Source: Candidatus Scalindua sp.
Lineage (GTDB): Bacteria; Planctomycetota; Brocadiia; Brocadiales; Scalinduaceae
DNA length: 55,096 bases
Direction of reading: 5' to 3'
Assembly: GCA_018670825.1 (NCBI GenBank)
Contig: JABHIW010000154.1
Coordinates: 1-55,096 of the forward strand
Notes under the pieces: model-generated
What the model was told of the DNA's origin: nothing
The model's input: only the letters and a program-made list of their open reading frames with translations
Database searches by the model: none
In this document: piece by piece, positions 1-8,605 of the stretch
Position numbering within the stretch: the stretch's first letter is position 1
Layout of the letters: each line of letters opens with the position of its first letter
Made by a program: the position numbers and the translations under genes

Positions 1-189
1 CTTTATCGCTCACAACACTCTTGCTACCTTTATCACTCACAATACTCTTGCTACCTTTATCACTCACAATACTCTTGCTACCTTTATCACTCACAATACT
101 CTTGCTACCCTTATCGCTCACAACACTCTTGCTACCCTTATCGCTCACAACACTCTTGCTACCCTTATCACTCGCAATACTCTTGCTAC
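1..189. repeat. 27-bp coding minisatellite (7 tandem copies)
   Basis: Seven head-to-tail 27-bp units run from the window edge to base 189, followed by one degenerate unit to about 216. Units differ by a few transitions (tttatc/cttatc, cacaat/cacaac). Read on the minus strand each unit encodes nine residues, SDKGSKS(I/V)V, so the array is the Ser/Lys/Gly-rich tail of the TPR protein that contains it. The 27-bp unit keeps the frame, so copy number can change without frameshift. The array continues past the window edge. Confidence 0.93.
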
Positions 190-1414
190 CTTTACCTCTC
201 GCGCTGCTCTTGCTGCTCTCACTATCCTTTTCATTCTTTCCATGTTTTTCTTCTTCTTGTAAGTTATCGAGTCTATCAAGAGCCTTCTGGCTTTCTTCCA
301 TATCCGGATTGAACCTGATCGACTTTTCAAGGTAATCTTTTGCTTTCACAAAATCCTTCTTTCTAAGCGAGAAAATGCCAAGATTATGAAGTGCCCACGC
401 CATATCCTCATCAGGAAGTCCCAGGTTAACAGCCTTGTATAACAGATCTGCGCCCTCATTATAATTCTTTTTGCGTAGCTCAACTGTCCCGAGGACGAAA
501 TATGCCTGCCCAAAATCAGGATCCTTTTGCCTCAGATCATCCGCAATTTTATAAGCTTCATCATCCCTACCTTCTTCACAAAGGCTCTTAGCCTGTGCAA
601 TTGCCTGTGTCTTATGTAAATAATCATTTATCAACTTGAGGGCCTTTCTGCTCTTCTCCATACCAGAATTGAACTCAATCGCCTTCTCCAGATGTACTCT
701 TGCCTCATCATAATTCTTTTTTCGAATAGATGAGATCCCAAGATTATGCAATGCCCAAGACATATCTTTATCCGGCATCGAAAGCGAAACCGCTCTGCCT
801 AATAGATCTTCCCCCTTAGTATAATTCTTTTTACGTAGCTCAATCGTCCCGAGAACGAAATATGCCTGCCCAAAATCAGGATCCTTTTGCCTCAGATCAT
901 CCGCAATTTTATAAGCTTCATCATACTTACCTTCATCGCACAGATCCTTGGCCTGCGTTATTAAGTCACTATAACCAGTCTCAGAAATAACCTGAGCGAC
1001 AGCTTCTTCTTGTTTATCTGTAGCCGGTTCCAGGGAAGGAACATCCTGGCCCTCATCCCGAGTTTCTAACTGCTCCTCCCTGATTTGTTCCGGTTCTATA
1101 ACTTTGGGCCTATCAAACTGAAGTTCTAACTGCTCATCCCTAACCTGCTTCTGGACTTTAGCTTTTGGACTACCAATCTGAGATTCTAACTGTTGTATGA
1201 TTTTGTCTTTTCCTGACAGGTTTTTTTGATACTCATCGATTCTGGTAAGTAGCTTATTATTACCACTGACAAGTTCATCAATTTGGTAGGCTTTTTCGCT
1301 TACACTATAATGAAGGTGTTTGTCGTCAAACCTGTTTCTGATATTCTGTCCAAAAAAAATCAGAAATGTTCCTGCGGCAATTAAGGCAATACCTGACATC
1401 GTAATCCAATGCAT
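1..1414 (-). CDS. Membrane-anchored TPR protein with repetitive C-terminal tail (3' end outside window)
   Basis: The reading frame is open from an ATG at 1414 to the window edge, so the C terminus is missing. It begins MHWITMSGIALIAAG, one hydrophobic segment acting as signal anchor, then a coiled-coil-like stretch, a Glu/Pro/Gln-rich linker, two blocks of TPR-type helices (about 1000-600 and 640-260), and the nine-residue SDKGSKS repeats. The two TPR blocks are an internal duplication with an exact 360-bp offset (bases 481-580 and 841-940 are nearly identical). It is a paralogue of the next gene (1692-2462), sharing anchor, coiled coil and TPR block. The paralogue starts eleven residues before the HW motif; here those codons exist (I-R-K-C-I-Y-E-I-T) but have no ATG, so I use the internal ATG. 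Probably a scaffold at the cytoplasmic membrane; the partner is unknown. Confidence 0.8.
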   Translation of the reverse strand, partial: MHWITMSGIALIAAGTFLIFFGQNIRNRFDDKHLHYSVSEKAYQIDELVSGNNKLLTRIDEYQKNLSGKDKIIQQLESQIGSPKAKVQKQVRDEQLELQFDRPKVIEPEQIREEQLETRDEGQDVPSLEPATDKQEEAVAQVISETGYSDLITQAKDLCDEGKYDEAYKIADDLRQKDPDFGQAYFVLGTIELRKKNYTKGEDLLGRAVSLSMPDKDMSWALHNLGISSIRKKNYDEARVHLEKAIEFNSGMEKSRKALKLINDYLHKTQAIAQAKSLCEEGRDDEAYKIADDLRQKDPDFGQAYFVLGTVELRKKNYNEGADLLYKAVNLGLPDEDMAWALHNLGIFSLRKKDFVKAKDYLEKSIRFNPDMEESQKALDRLDNLQEEEKHGKNEKDSESSKSSARGKGSKSIASDKGSKSVVSDKGSKSVVSDKGSKSIVSDKGSKSIVSDKGSKSIVSDKGSKSVVSDK

Positions 1415-1691
1415 AGTTATCTCATAAATACATTTTCTAATAAATATAATAGGACCATCACTTAAAAAATATCCTGTAATTATGTTTATTCAAAGGGATG
1501 AAGGTGAATGGATTATTATTCAATATATTATTTCCAAAAAGGTTTTAATATACTTAACGCTACCGGAATCTCATCTTAACGGTGCTTGCTGACCAATTCA
1601 AGCTATTTTTGAAGATTTATACCCGCATTTAAGAGTGCAACTTAATGGCAAAGACCAGACCACAGCAATAATGAATAATCTTTCCATATTT

Positions 1692-2462
1692 TCACGGTAA
1701 ATCGTCAAGAAACTTGAGCGCTTTCTTGCTTTCCTCCATATCCGGATTAAACTCCATCGCTTTCTCAAGAAATCCTTTCGCCTTCTTAAAATCCTGTTTT
1801 TGAAGCAATGAATAACCTAGATTGTGATAGGCCCACGCCATGTCATCATCTGGCAGCCCTAGCTGAATCGCACGATTTAAAAGCGCTTGCCCCTTTACAT
1901 AGTTTTCTTTATACATCTCAATAGTCCCAAGCATGAAATATGCCTGCCCAAAGTCCGGATGCTTTTGTCTTAGACTTTCCATAATTTTATAGGCATCATC
2001 ATCCTTACCTTCAACACAAAGACTCTTCGCCCGTAAGATTATGTCATGTAAATTTTCTTCAGGGACAATATGTATGCCTGCTTTTATTTGTTTATCTGCA
2101 TGTTGTTCTGATGTAACAACATCCGGCTTATCAACGGGAACATCTACTTGCTCATCTGCAGGCTGCTTAGCGGCAATCACATTAAGTTTGTTAACGTGGT
2201 CTTTTAACCGTTGTATGGTTTCGCTCTTTTCCAACAGTTTTTTTTGATATTCATCAATCCTTACAAGTAACTCACTTTTGCTTTTTACGAGTTTATCAAC
2301 TTGAGAAGACTTTCCACCTATGCTTTGGTGAAGATATTTATCATCAAATCTGTTGCTTGTACTCTTACCGACATAGGTCAAAAGCGTTCCCACTGCTATT
2401 AAGGCTACGCCAGATATCGTGATCCAATGCACAATTATCTTACGAATATATTTCTTTAACAT
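1692..2462 (-). CDS. Membrane-anchored coiled-coil/TPR protein
   Basis: 256 residues. Residues 10-29 form one transmembrane anchor; residues about 45-95 are charged and heptad-like (coiled coil); about 100-130 is a Val/Asp/Pro linker; 140-250 carries TPR-type helices (motifs such as AYFMLGTIEMYKENY, AWAYHNLGYSLLQKQ). It is the shorter paralogue of the truncated upstream gene, lacking the second TPR block and the repeat tail. Similarity extends into both upstream regions (around 1570-1610 and 2625-2665), so the duplication carried promoter DNA. Likely a protein-protein interaction scaffold; no catalytic motif is visible. Confidence 0.8.
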   Translation of the reverse strand: MLKKYIRKIIVHWITISGVALIAVGTLLTYVGKSTSNRFDDKYLHQSIGGKSSQVDKLVKSKSELLVRIDEYQKKLLEKSETIQRLKDHVNKLNVIAAKQPADEQVDVPVDKPDVVTSEQHADKQIKAGIHIVPEENLHDIILRAKSLCVEGKDDDAYKIMESLRQKHPDFGQAYFMLGTIEMYKENYVKGQALLNRAIQLGLPDDDMAWAYHNLGYSLLQKQDFKKAKGFLEKAMEFNPDMEESKKALKFLDDLP

Positions 2463-2894
2463 GGTCCTTTTAACATAAATATAAAAAACTATTTAATTCT
2501 AAAATCATGAAATTGTATATTGTGTAGCTACGGCTACTGGCCCGACATATTGGAGGGGGTTCAGGCGGGCATAAATTGCTCAATTTAGATAAAGGAATTT
2601 AATAAAATCCATCTCTGTTGGATGCTTACCTTAACGTCACTTAAAGGCCAATTCAAGTATAATTTTGCACGAATATTACTACTAACCTTATTTATATCAG
2701 CAAGTCCCCAATAAGTTGAGGAAACTGCCGTTTATCCCACCTTCCCACCAGGGCAACCTACTTAAACGGATGTAAGGAGGAGAAATGGGATAGTAAAAAA
2801 ATAAAGATCGTCCTCTGCTTATTGAGAACTTACTATATTTCTTCTATATTCTGGATATAATAAAATAAATTTTCTCTTTAGTTTCCTCAAAATC
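2463..2894. other. Intergenic region between divergent genes
   Basis: 432 bases separating the minus-strand TPR gene from the plus-strand YgiQ-type gene. Around 2625-2665 it resembles the DNA upstream of the first TPR paralogue. A strong ribosome-binding-like sequence (taaggaggag at about 2772) is followed by a two-codon frame (ATG GGA TAG), possibly a remnant. No gene, RNA or clear promoter pair was recognised. Confidence 0.5.
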
Positions 2895-4856
2895 ATGAAA
2901 GAGCTACAGGATATAACCAAATGGCTTCCTACTACAAAAAAGGAAGTGGAAGTGCGTGGCTGGAGTGAGCTTGATGTTATTCTTATTTCCGGAGACGCAT
3001 ATGTTGACCATCCGTCATTTGGACCTGCCGTTATTGGCAGGATTATCGAAAGCGAAGGATACCGGGTCGCTATTATACCGCAACCAAACTGGAAGGATGA
3101 CTTGCGTGATTTTAAAAAACTTGGCAGGCCCAGATTTTTCTTTGGAGTAACCGCGGGCTGCATGGACTCCATGGTAAACCATTACACCGCAAATAAAAGG
3201 CTTCGTTCTACAGATGCCTATACTCCCGGGGGAGAATCCGGCTTTCGTCCGGATTCTGCAGTTAACATATATTCAAAGATCTTAAAATCCATTTATCCTG
3301 ATATTCCTATTATTATTGGAGGCATCGAAGCTTCTTTAAGAAGAGTCACACACTATGACTACTGGTCGGATAAACTGGCACCTTCTATTCTCGAAACAAG
3401 CGGCGCTGATTTACTGGTTTATGGAATGGGAGAACAACCGCTGAAAGAGATCCTCAAACTTCTGGAAAAAGGGGTCCCCTTCCATCAACTGACTATGGTA
3501 AAGCAAACAGCTTATATTCGGGACCAAAGCAAAGGAGTTCCAAAAAACAAGAGCTGGAAAGATATTACAATTAACTCACATCAGAATTGTATGGAAGACA
3601 AGAAAGCCTTTGCTGCAAATTTCAAACATGTAGAACAGGAATCAAATAAAGTTGTTGCGAACAGGATTATTCAGAATATTGCAGAAAACACACTGATTAT
3701 TAATCCTCCTTTTCAAACAATGACCGAAAAAGAGATAGATACGTCCTTTGATTTGCCCTATACAAGACTCCCTCATCCTAAATATAAAAAACGCGGAACT
3801 ATACCCGCCCACGAGATGATAAAGTTCTCGATAAATATGCACCGTGGATGCTTTGGAGGATGCAGTTTTTGCACTATTTCAGCACATCAGGGAAAGTTCA
3901 TTGCAAGCCGTTCACAAAAATCTATTTTGAATGAAGTTGATCAGGTAGTTGATATGCCCGGTTTCAAAGGCTATATTTCTGACCTCGGAGGCCCATCTGC
4001 CAATATGTACAAAATAAAGGGCGTGGTACAGGAAACATGTGACAAATGTATCGCTCCTTCATGCATCCATCCTGTCGTCTGTAATAACCTGGACACAAGC
4101 CATTCCCAAATAACGGAAATCTATCGTAAAGTAGACGAGCATCCAAAAGTAAAGAAAGCATTTATCGGAAGTGGAATCCGGCATGATCTATTGACAAAAA
4201 GCTATAACAAAAAGGCAAATACATCTATCAACGATTACATGGTACAGCTTTTAACCCGCCATGTTTCCGGAAGGCTGAAAGTAGCGCCGGAGCATACATC
4301 TGCCGATACCTTGAAAATCATGAGAAAACCATCATTTGATCATTTTAAAGAATTTAAAAAACAGTTTGATGACATTGACAGAAAGTTAGGACTTAATCAG
4401 CAACTTGTCCCCTACTTTATATCCAGCCATCCCGGTTGCAAAGAAGAAGATATGGTAAACCTCGCAATAGAAACCAAAGAGCTTGGTTTTAAATTAGAGC
4501 ACGTACAGGATTTTACTCCCACCCCGATGACAGTAGCTACCGTTATGTATTATTCCGGTTACCATCCTTATACTTTAAAACAATACTACACACCAAAATC
4601 AAAGCAGGAAAAGAACAGCCAGCATAGATTCTTTTTCTGGTACAAGAAAGAGAATCGGGATTGGATAAGGAAGAGACTCAATGATATCAAAAGGCCGGAC
4701 CTGCTAAAAAGGCTTCTCGGCTCCGACCAAAAGAAATTAAACCAACAAGTAAAATCTGGCAATAAAACAAGAACGAAATCGTCAGAGAGTTTTCAAAGAG
4801 GAAAAAACAAGGAAGGAAGGATTAATAATACGGGAACAAAACGAAAGAGACATTAG
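2895..4856 (+). CDS. YgiQ family radical SAM protein
   Basis: 653 residues, the usual size for the family. The N terminus (WLPTTKKEVEVRGW) is the family's characteristic opening and supports this ATG although no Shine-Dalgarno is visible. An N-terminal Rossmann-like part (about 25-290, with DAYVDHPSFG and IIGGIEASLRR) precedes the radical SAM core; the iron-sulfur motif CFGGCSFC gives Cys319, Cys323 and Cys326 in CX3CX2C. A Cys-rich insert (CDKCIAPSCIHPVVC) lies at about 378-392, and the family C-terminal domain ends in a basic, low-complexity tail (about 615-653) that may bind nucleic acid. The physiological reaction of YgiQ proteins is not established. It appears to be a single-gene transcript. 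Confidence 0.93.
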   Translation: MKELQDITKWLPTTKKEVEVRGWSELDVILISGDAYVDHPSFGPAVIGRIIESEGYRVAIIPQPNWKDDLRDFKKLGRPRFFFGVTAGCMDSMVNHYTANKRLRSTDAYTPGGESGFRPDSAVNIYSKILKSIYPDIPIIIGGIEASLRRVTHYDYWSDKLAPSILETSGADLLVYGMGEQPLKEILKLLEKGVPFHQLTMVKQTAYIRDQSKGVPKNKSWKDITINSHQNCMEDKKAFAANFKHVEQESNKVVANRIIQNIAENTLIINPPFQTMTEKEIDTSFDLPYTRLPHPKYKKRGTIPAHEMIKFSINMHRGCFGGCSFCTISAHQGKFIASRSQKSILNEVDQVVDMPGFKGYISDLGGPSANMYKIKGVVQETCDKCIAPSCIHPVVCNNLDTSHSQITEIYRKVDEHPKVKKAFIGSGIRHDLLTKSYNKKANTSINDYMVQLLTRHVSGRLKVAPEHTSADTLKIMRKPSFDHFKEFKKQFDDIDRKLGLNQQLVPYFISSHPGCKEEDMVNLAIETKELGFKLEHVQDFTPTPMTVATVMYYSGYHPYTLKQYYTPKSKQEKNSQHRFFFWYKKENRDWIRKRLNDIKRPDLLKRLLGSDQKKLNQQVKSGNKTRTKSSESFQRGKNKEGRINNTGTKRKRH

Positions 4857-4958
4857 TTCTATAAGAAAGAAATATCATTCTTTTGAAAGGTAAAATGTTA
4901 AATGCCGTTAAATGAATTGGTTTTGCAGAAAAAAGCAATACTATCGCTTCTCCCCGGT

Positions 4959-5318
4959 TTATGCATTTAGCCTCATATCATGATTTTGCACATGCTTCAA
5001 TAATTCCATTTTAGTAGTTAAACTAATCTCGCACATATTCAATTTATTATTTGTGTATTGATTGTACAGTTCGTTTAGTTTCTCCAGCAATTCTTTATGA
5101 GAGTCCCGATGATCAGAATCAAAATTTCTATTATTTGCTTGTCCCCATTTCTCTTCGAAATCAAAATGATGAGCAAGAGCATTTCTTATGATTTCAAACT
5201 TTCTTTCACTTACCTCTTTTTCTGACCCTTCTTTCGCAAGTTCCGTAAGCATAAAAGCAATGTTGGCGTGCTGAATATCAATTTCCAAAATTCCTGTTTT
5301 ATACGATGAATACCTCAT
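4959..5318 (-). CDS. Bacteriohemerythrin (hemerythrin-like O2-binding protein)
   Basis: 119 residues, a single hemerythrin four-helix domain of normal length. All seven di-iron ligands can be placed with canonical spacing: His17 (in DIQH), His51 and Glu55 (HFDFEE), His70 and His74 (DHRDSH), His109 and Asp114 (HVQNHD). No signal peptide, so cytoplasmic. Bacterial members bind oxygen reversibly and serve in storage, sensing or delivery. It is monocistronic; O2 handling fits the anaerobic gene content elsewhere in the window. The start is the only suitable ATG before the family opening YKTGILEID; its ribosome-binding site is weak. Confidence 0.95.
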   Translation of the reverse strand: MRYSSYKTGILEIDIQHANIAFMLTELAKEGSEKEVSERKFEIIRNALAHHFDFEEKWGQANNRNFDSDHRDSHKELLEKLNELYNQYTNNKLNMCEISLTTKMELLKHVQNHDMRLNA

Positions 5319-5803
5319 TTTCTAATGTCTGAATATGTTATTTGATAATTCGCCTATAAAAGAAATTTACATGAGAATAGGTAAGCCTATTTTTGGTTTC
5401 TTACAATTAATCAAATGCAATCGGCAATTTTGCGATGTAAAAATTGTTTTCAAGAAATGGATGTTTATGTATTTCCGTACCTGTAAAGGAAAACGGATAA
5501 AGGGGTTGTCAATAGAGGTTGCCATCCGTAAATAGTGTATCAAGCAAGCTGGTTTTTGTTATTGGGAAAATATTATAGAACGGTTTGATACCGGAAATAA
5601 ATATGGAGTGTCCACCCAAGGGCTGTTTAAATATCCCTTGGGTCAATAAAATACTTCAGGCATTAATAACCCCTAATGCCAAATAGCAAGCTACAATGTC
5701 GCCATACAACAACTCATTTTAAAAGAAGCAACAACCTTAATGATCACCAACAGTAGACTTAAATACAAAATTGCTGCTTCAAATAACCGTATTCAATAAA
5801 AAA
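5319..5803. other. Intergenic region, no gene recognised
   Basis: 485 bases between two minus-strand genes. The longest frame (5335-5535, plus) has no ribosome-binding site, unusual composition and no recognisable domain, so I do not call it. Nothing else identified. Confidence 0.5.
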
Positions 5804-6379
5804 TTAATCCACTAAACTTAATGTCTTGATGTTCTTATTGTCAAAATCATTCAAGACATCTGCTGAACATTTATCGGTAAGTAACAACAAACATTCATGA
5901 TCACCCTTGAACAGATCCAGGCTTTGAACATTGTAGTTCAGTATTTTTTCATCGGTGATTTTTGAATTCTCAAGAAAAAACCCAAGAAAGTTCCAACTCA
6001 TTTTTGACACCACCATGTACGTAATCTCTGAATGCTCACACGCACCATAAATGGCTAAACTGACTTCTTTACCCTTAGTCGCCTTTACAATCCTGGCTTC
6101 TATGTCTTTTCTAACCTCTTTATAATAGTGAATATTTCGATCAAAGAACTTATATGCCAAATGGGTCTTTTCCCTCAATCCTTCCGGAGTGATATGATAC
6201 GAAATACGCCTTGGGTTCTCGCCTTCTTTCATAACAAACCCCTTTTGGATTAAGCGCTTCAGGGCAAAATTCACCGATGCCACATTAAGATCCATCTGAG
6301 AAGAAAGTTTTCTTTGAGAGACTGATGAGTCTGCCTCTACAGTCTTAAGTATTTGGAAATCATTGTGTTCTTTTTTCAT
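5804..6379 (-). CDS. EPS-associated MarR-family winged-helix regulator
   Basis: 191 residues. Residues 1-75 form a winged helix-turn-helix: NDFQILKTVEADSSVSQRKLSS, then the recognition helix around NVASVNFALKRLIQKGFV and the wing NPRRISYHITPEG. This matches the MarR-like regulators encoded near exopolysaccharide loci. The remaining ~110 residues form an alpha/beta segment (VSLAIYGACEHSEITYMVV...) resembling a Rossmann or effector domain. Start is supported by GGGGAGAG eight bases upstream of the ATG. No EPS genes lie in the window, so its target is unknown; the long upstream spacer with two perfect dyads (6783-6831) could hold its operator. Confidence 0.82.
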   Translation of the reverse strand: MKKEHNDFQILKTVEADSSVSQRKLSSQMDLNVASVNFALKRLIQKGFVMKEGENPRRISYHITPEGLREKTHLAYKFFDRNIHYYKEVRKDIEARIVKATKGKEVSLAIYGACEHSEITYMVVSKMSWNFLGFFLENSKITDEKILNYNVQSLDLFKGDHECLLLLTDKCSADVLNDFDNKNIKTLSLVD

Positions 6380-6667
6380 GATAATCTCTCCCCACTACAC
6401 ACCCCAAAAACCTTGCCAACAACAATACAATATTTGCTGCATTTCTGAAGCTAGTAATTGTCTTTTGTTATTTAAACTCTTTAATCAACTATGTCCTAAC
6501 TACAATTTTCATTATTATCCAGGAACTATTTTCCCAAACAAACTAAACGAAATTTCCCGATTATACCTTTTCCTACTGTCATATTCAAGAAACATTACAC
6601 TCAAGCAACACCAACATAATGTAGCAATATTTATGCCTAATGCTAGATATAGAGGCAAACACATTAT

Positions 6668-6702
6668 CTACCACTGCTTATCTATGTAATAAGCAGTGGT
6701 AG
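6668..6702. repeat. Perfect 13-bp hairpin
   Basis: Arms ctaccactgctta (6668-6680) and taagcagtggtag (6690-6702) are exact inverted repeats around a nine-base loop. No T-tract follows on either strand, so it is not a standard intrinsic terminator. It lies in the spacer upstream of the MarR-like regulator. Confidence 0.75.
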
Positions 6703-6782
6703 TGTAACTAATTACAACAATAATACAAATTTCTTGAGCACGTGTTTTTGTGAAAGAATAAAAAATGAAAACCATTGATAAG

Positions 6783-6831
6783 TGTGCCATGGCACATATT
6801 TGTACCGTCACACAAGTGTGCCATGGCACAC
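6783..6831. promoter_or_regulatory. Pair of identical palindromes (possible operator)
   Basis: The 14-bp palindrome TGTGCCATGGCACA occurs at 6783-6796 and, extended to 16 bp, at 6816-6831. Centres are 34 bp apart, about three helical turns, as expected for cooperative binding on one DNA face. The site lies upstream of the winged-helix gene (5804-6379) and downstream of the gene at 6989. What is seen is the repeat; an operator role is inferred. Confidence 0.4.
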
Positions 6832-6844
6832 CTAGAGGCTTTAT

Positions 6845-6975
6845 CAGCGTTTCCACCGGTTCATTATGATACTCGCTACCCGGCCTGCTTTGTTCTTGAC
6901 CACTAACCCCTTTACCAAGTCAGGCTTTGCGTGGTAATGCATGCGGACAGTGCTTTTTAGATCGTAATTCTGAAT
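6845..6975 (-). pseudogene. Possible coding remnant (about 43 codons)
   Basis: A frame on the minus strand ends at a TGA at 6845-6847 and reads like real protein (DLKSTVRMHYHAKP, then LVKGLVVKNKAGRVAS) with no start codon of convincing context; an internal ATG would give 32 residues. I do not recognise the family. It may be the C-terminal scrap of a lost gene. The evidence is amino-acid texture only. Confidence 0.25.
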
Positions 6976-6988
6976 TCACAAAAACTTA

Positions 6989-7294
6989 TTACTTGTCATA
7001 AATCTCGTTTGACCCTTTCTTATTGGGAGTAGCAGGATCCTCAACCAACTCGTAGAGACCCATTCCTTCAGTACGAAGCTTACCCATTTCCACGAGTTTG
7101 TCCCACACCTCCTGAGGAAAATTATTCGGCGGTCGAATTGCGACAATACCAGACTTTCGGCCGCCACTGAGAGCACTGCTGCCCAGTGTTGACTCCGCGT
7201 CAAGCCGCGTCAATTTAAGGCGCTTCCTGAAAGTCTTATACGCCTTTTTCAGGTAAGCCGGATCCATGTTGTCCTCGGGTATATCGTTACTCAT
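6989..7294 (-). CDS. Conserved-looking small protein of unknown function
   Basis: 101 residues, charged, without signal peptide or membrane segment. The N-terminal half is basic (AYLKKAYKTFRKRLKLTRLD), followed by a glycine-rich turn (SALSGGRKSGIVAIRPP) and NNFPQEVWDKLVEMGKL. A ribosome-binding sequence (aggag) lies about nine bases upstream of the ATG. It is 25 bases downstream of the TraB/GumN-like gene on the same strand and may be cotranscribed, although the two proteins reside in different compartments. I do not recognise a family; the basic N terminus could bind nucleic acid, which is inference. Confidence 0.68.
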   Translation of the reverse strand: MSNDIPEDNMDPAYLKKAYKTFRKRLKLTRLDAESTLGSSALSGGRKSGIVAIRPPNNFPQEVWDKLVEMGKLRTEGMGLYELVEDPATPNKKGSNEIYDK

Positions 7295-7319
7295 AGTATT
7301 TCTCCTACTTAAAGATTGA

Positions 7320-8189
7320 TTAACTCTTACATTTTTTTACCTTATAGCCTCTGGATTTTAATAGGCTGATAACACTGCCTTCACCAACCAGATGACCAAC
7401 ACCAACGATTACAAGGGTTCTCTCGCCAGAGCCTATCAAAGTTTCCAGATGAGGAACCCAGTCCCTGTTCCGGTCCGTTAAAAGTCTTTTATATAATTGT
7501 GGAAATTCCTTACGCATATTGTCTGATAAATATTCATCTATCCCCACCTCATCCCCGGCCTTCCAGGATTTGATCAGGCCTTCCATTATTACCGGTACCT
7601 CCCCTACTTCCTCAATAAAACTTTCGACGATTGAATCATCAAACTCTTCCTCAAAAGAAGAAACTAATTCGATATGCTTGTAAACGTCTTCCAGTCCTCC
7701 GGTTTGCTTACCATCCTTCTTCGCCTTATTACTGAAATACATATCTAATCCATCTGCGGAAGATATTCCGTTCTTTTCCAGTTCAAGGACCAGTAAAATC
7801 ATGGTAACCATCCATGGTTTAAAGCTCTGAAACAGATCAATGGACATGGACCTGTCCCTACAATACTCAGTTAAAGAATCGTACGCCTTTTTTGATAACT
7901 TTTTCTCCAGAGTATTACCTCCGGTATACATCCCTTTGCTAACCAGCAGAAGCTGAATGTCAGGACTCATAAGAGCTTCAATATCCGTTTCAAAAATAAC
8001 CTGATCAACATCATCATAAGCTGATTCAAACTCATCCGGAAGAGGATAGTCAGACTTTCTCAAGACATGGCAGGAACCCGCCAGATAAAAACTGCCGTTA
8101 TCTGTATCTAATTTCCAGACACTCGATTCTGCATATACTGCGGTAGATAACAATACTATCGTTATGAAGGCAATTATGAGCCTTTTCAT
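7320..8189 (-). CDS. TraB/GumN family secreted protein
   Basis: About 289 residues from the ATG at 8189. That start gives a clean signal peptide (MKRLIIAFITIVLLSTAVYAES) and has AGGAG about 12 bases upstream; a longer reading to 8327 would only translate a palindromic repeat element. The mature protein shows TraB/PrgY/GumN hallmarks: the opening strand with FYLAGSCHVLRKSDYPLP, an FETD acidic motif, and the C-terminal VGVGHLVGEGSV followed by LLKSRGYKV. Family members are proposed metal-dependent hydrolases related to TIKI proteases; the Gly-x-x-His motifs and the Glu are the presumed metal ligands. Extracytoplasmic location is predicted; the substrate is unknown. Confidence 0.88.
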   Translation of the reverse strand: MKRLIIAFITIVLLSTAVYAESSVWKLDTDNGSFYLAGSCHVLRKSDYPLPDEFESAYDDVDQVIFETDIEALMSPDIQLLLVSKGMYTGGNTLEKKLSKKAYDSLTEYCRDRSMSIDLFQSFKPWMVTMILLVLELEKNGISSADGLDMYFSNKAKKDGKQTGGLEDVYKHIELVSSFEEEFDDSIVESFIEEVGEVPVIMEGLIKSWKAGDEVGIDEYLSDNMRKEFPQLYKRLLTDRNRDWVPHLETLIGSGERTLVIVGVGHLVGEGSVISLLKSRGYKVKKCKS

Positions 8190-8220
8190 GATTAATTTTA
8201 TCTCCTGCCCAAATAATGTC

Positions 8221-8289
8221 ATTCCCAACTTGTCGCCTAAGGCACCCCTTGGCGTAGCTTGTAGATCCGACTCAGTCGGGATTGGGAAT
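8221..8289. repeat. Palindromic intergenic repeat element
   Basis: An attcccaa arm (8221-8228) and ttgggaat arm (8282-8289) enclose a second dyad (atccgact / cagtcgggat). It resembles other cattccc...gggaatg hairpins in this window (31891-31916, 50513-50537). It overlaps the untranslated leader of the TraB/GumN-like gene. Confidence 0.55.
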
Positions 8290-8461
8290 CTATATGACAA
8301 CTTCCAAAACCACATTTCTATAGACAACCATGAACTTATTTTCTATCCGCTATTTTCTAACCACTTGTATTATTTACTCGTGAAATTTGGGTATACCGCA
8401 AGCGCAATATGGAACACTTTGTAATATTACTCATGCAATTCTTGGCATAATTAAATTGTAG

Positions 8462-8605
8462 CTTTTGTATTCTTATGCGTCAATTAAATTGGTTGGTGCC
8501 CCTGAATTTCGAAGAAGAATTTTTAGATACTTTTCTGACAAGAGTACAGAGGCTAGAAAAAAATCCTGCGAAGAGATAAAAAAGCACTTAAACCTGCAAG
8601 CCTAG
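8462..8605 (+). pseudogene. Possible gene fragment
   Basis: The plus-strand frame after the TAG at 8459-8461 runs 47 codons to TAG at 8603-8605 and reads like protein: KLVGAPEFRRRIFRYFSDKS, then a Lys/Glu-rich helix. It has no ATG; TTG near the beginning is the only start option. The family is not recognised. It ends directly against the convergent lipoprotein gene. Likely the 3' scrap of a decayed gene. Confidence 0.25.

Noticed and set aside
1-189. CRISPR array
   Set aside because: The units are contiguous 27-bp tandem repeats without spacers and lie in a coding frame.
21-335. Plus-strand Leu/Pro/Ser repeat frame
   Set aside because: It is the antisense reading of the 27-bp minisatellite in the minus-strand TPR gene.
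5335-5535. Plus-strand 66-codon frame
   Set aside because: No ribosome-binding site, no recognisable domain, weak protein-like texture.
8190-8327. N-terminal extension of the TraB/GumN-like protein
   Set aside because: It would translate a palindromic intergenic repeat and bury the signal peptide; the ATG at 8189 is better.
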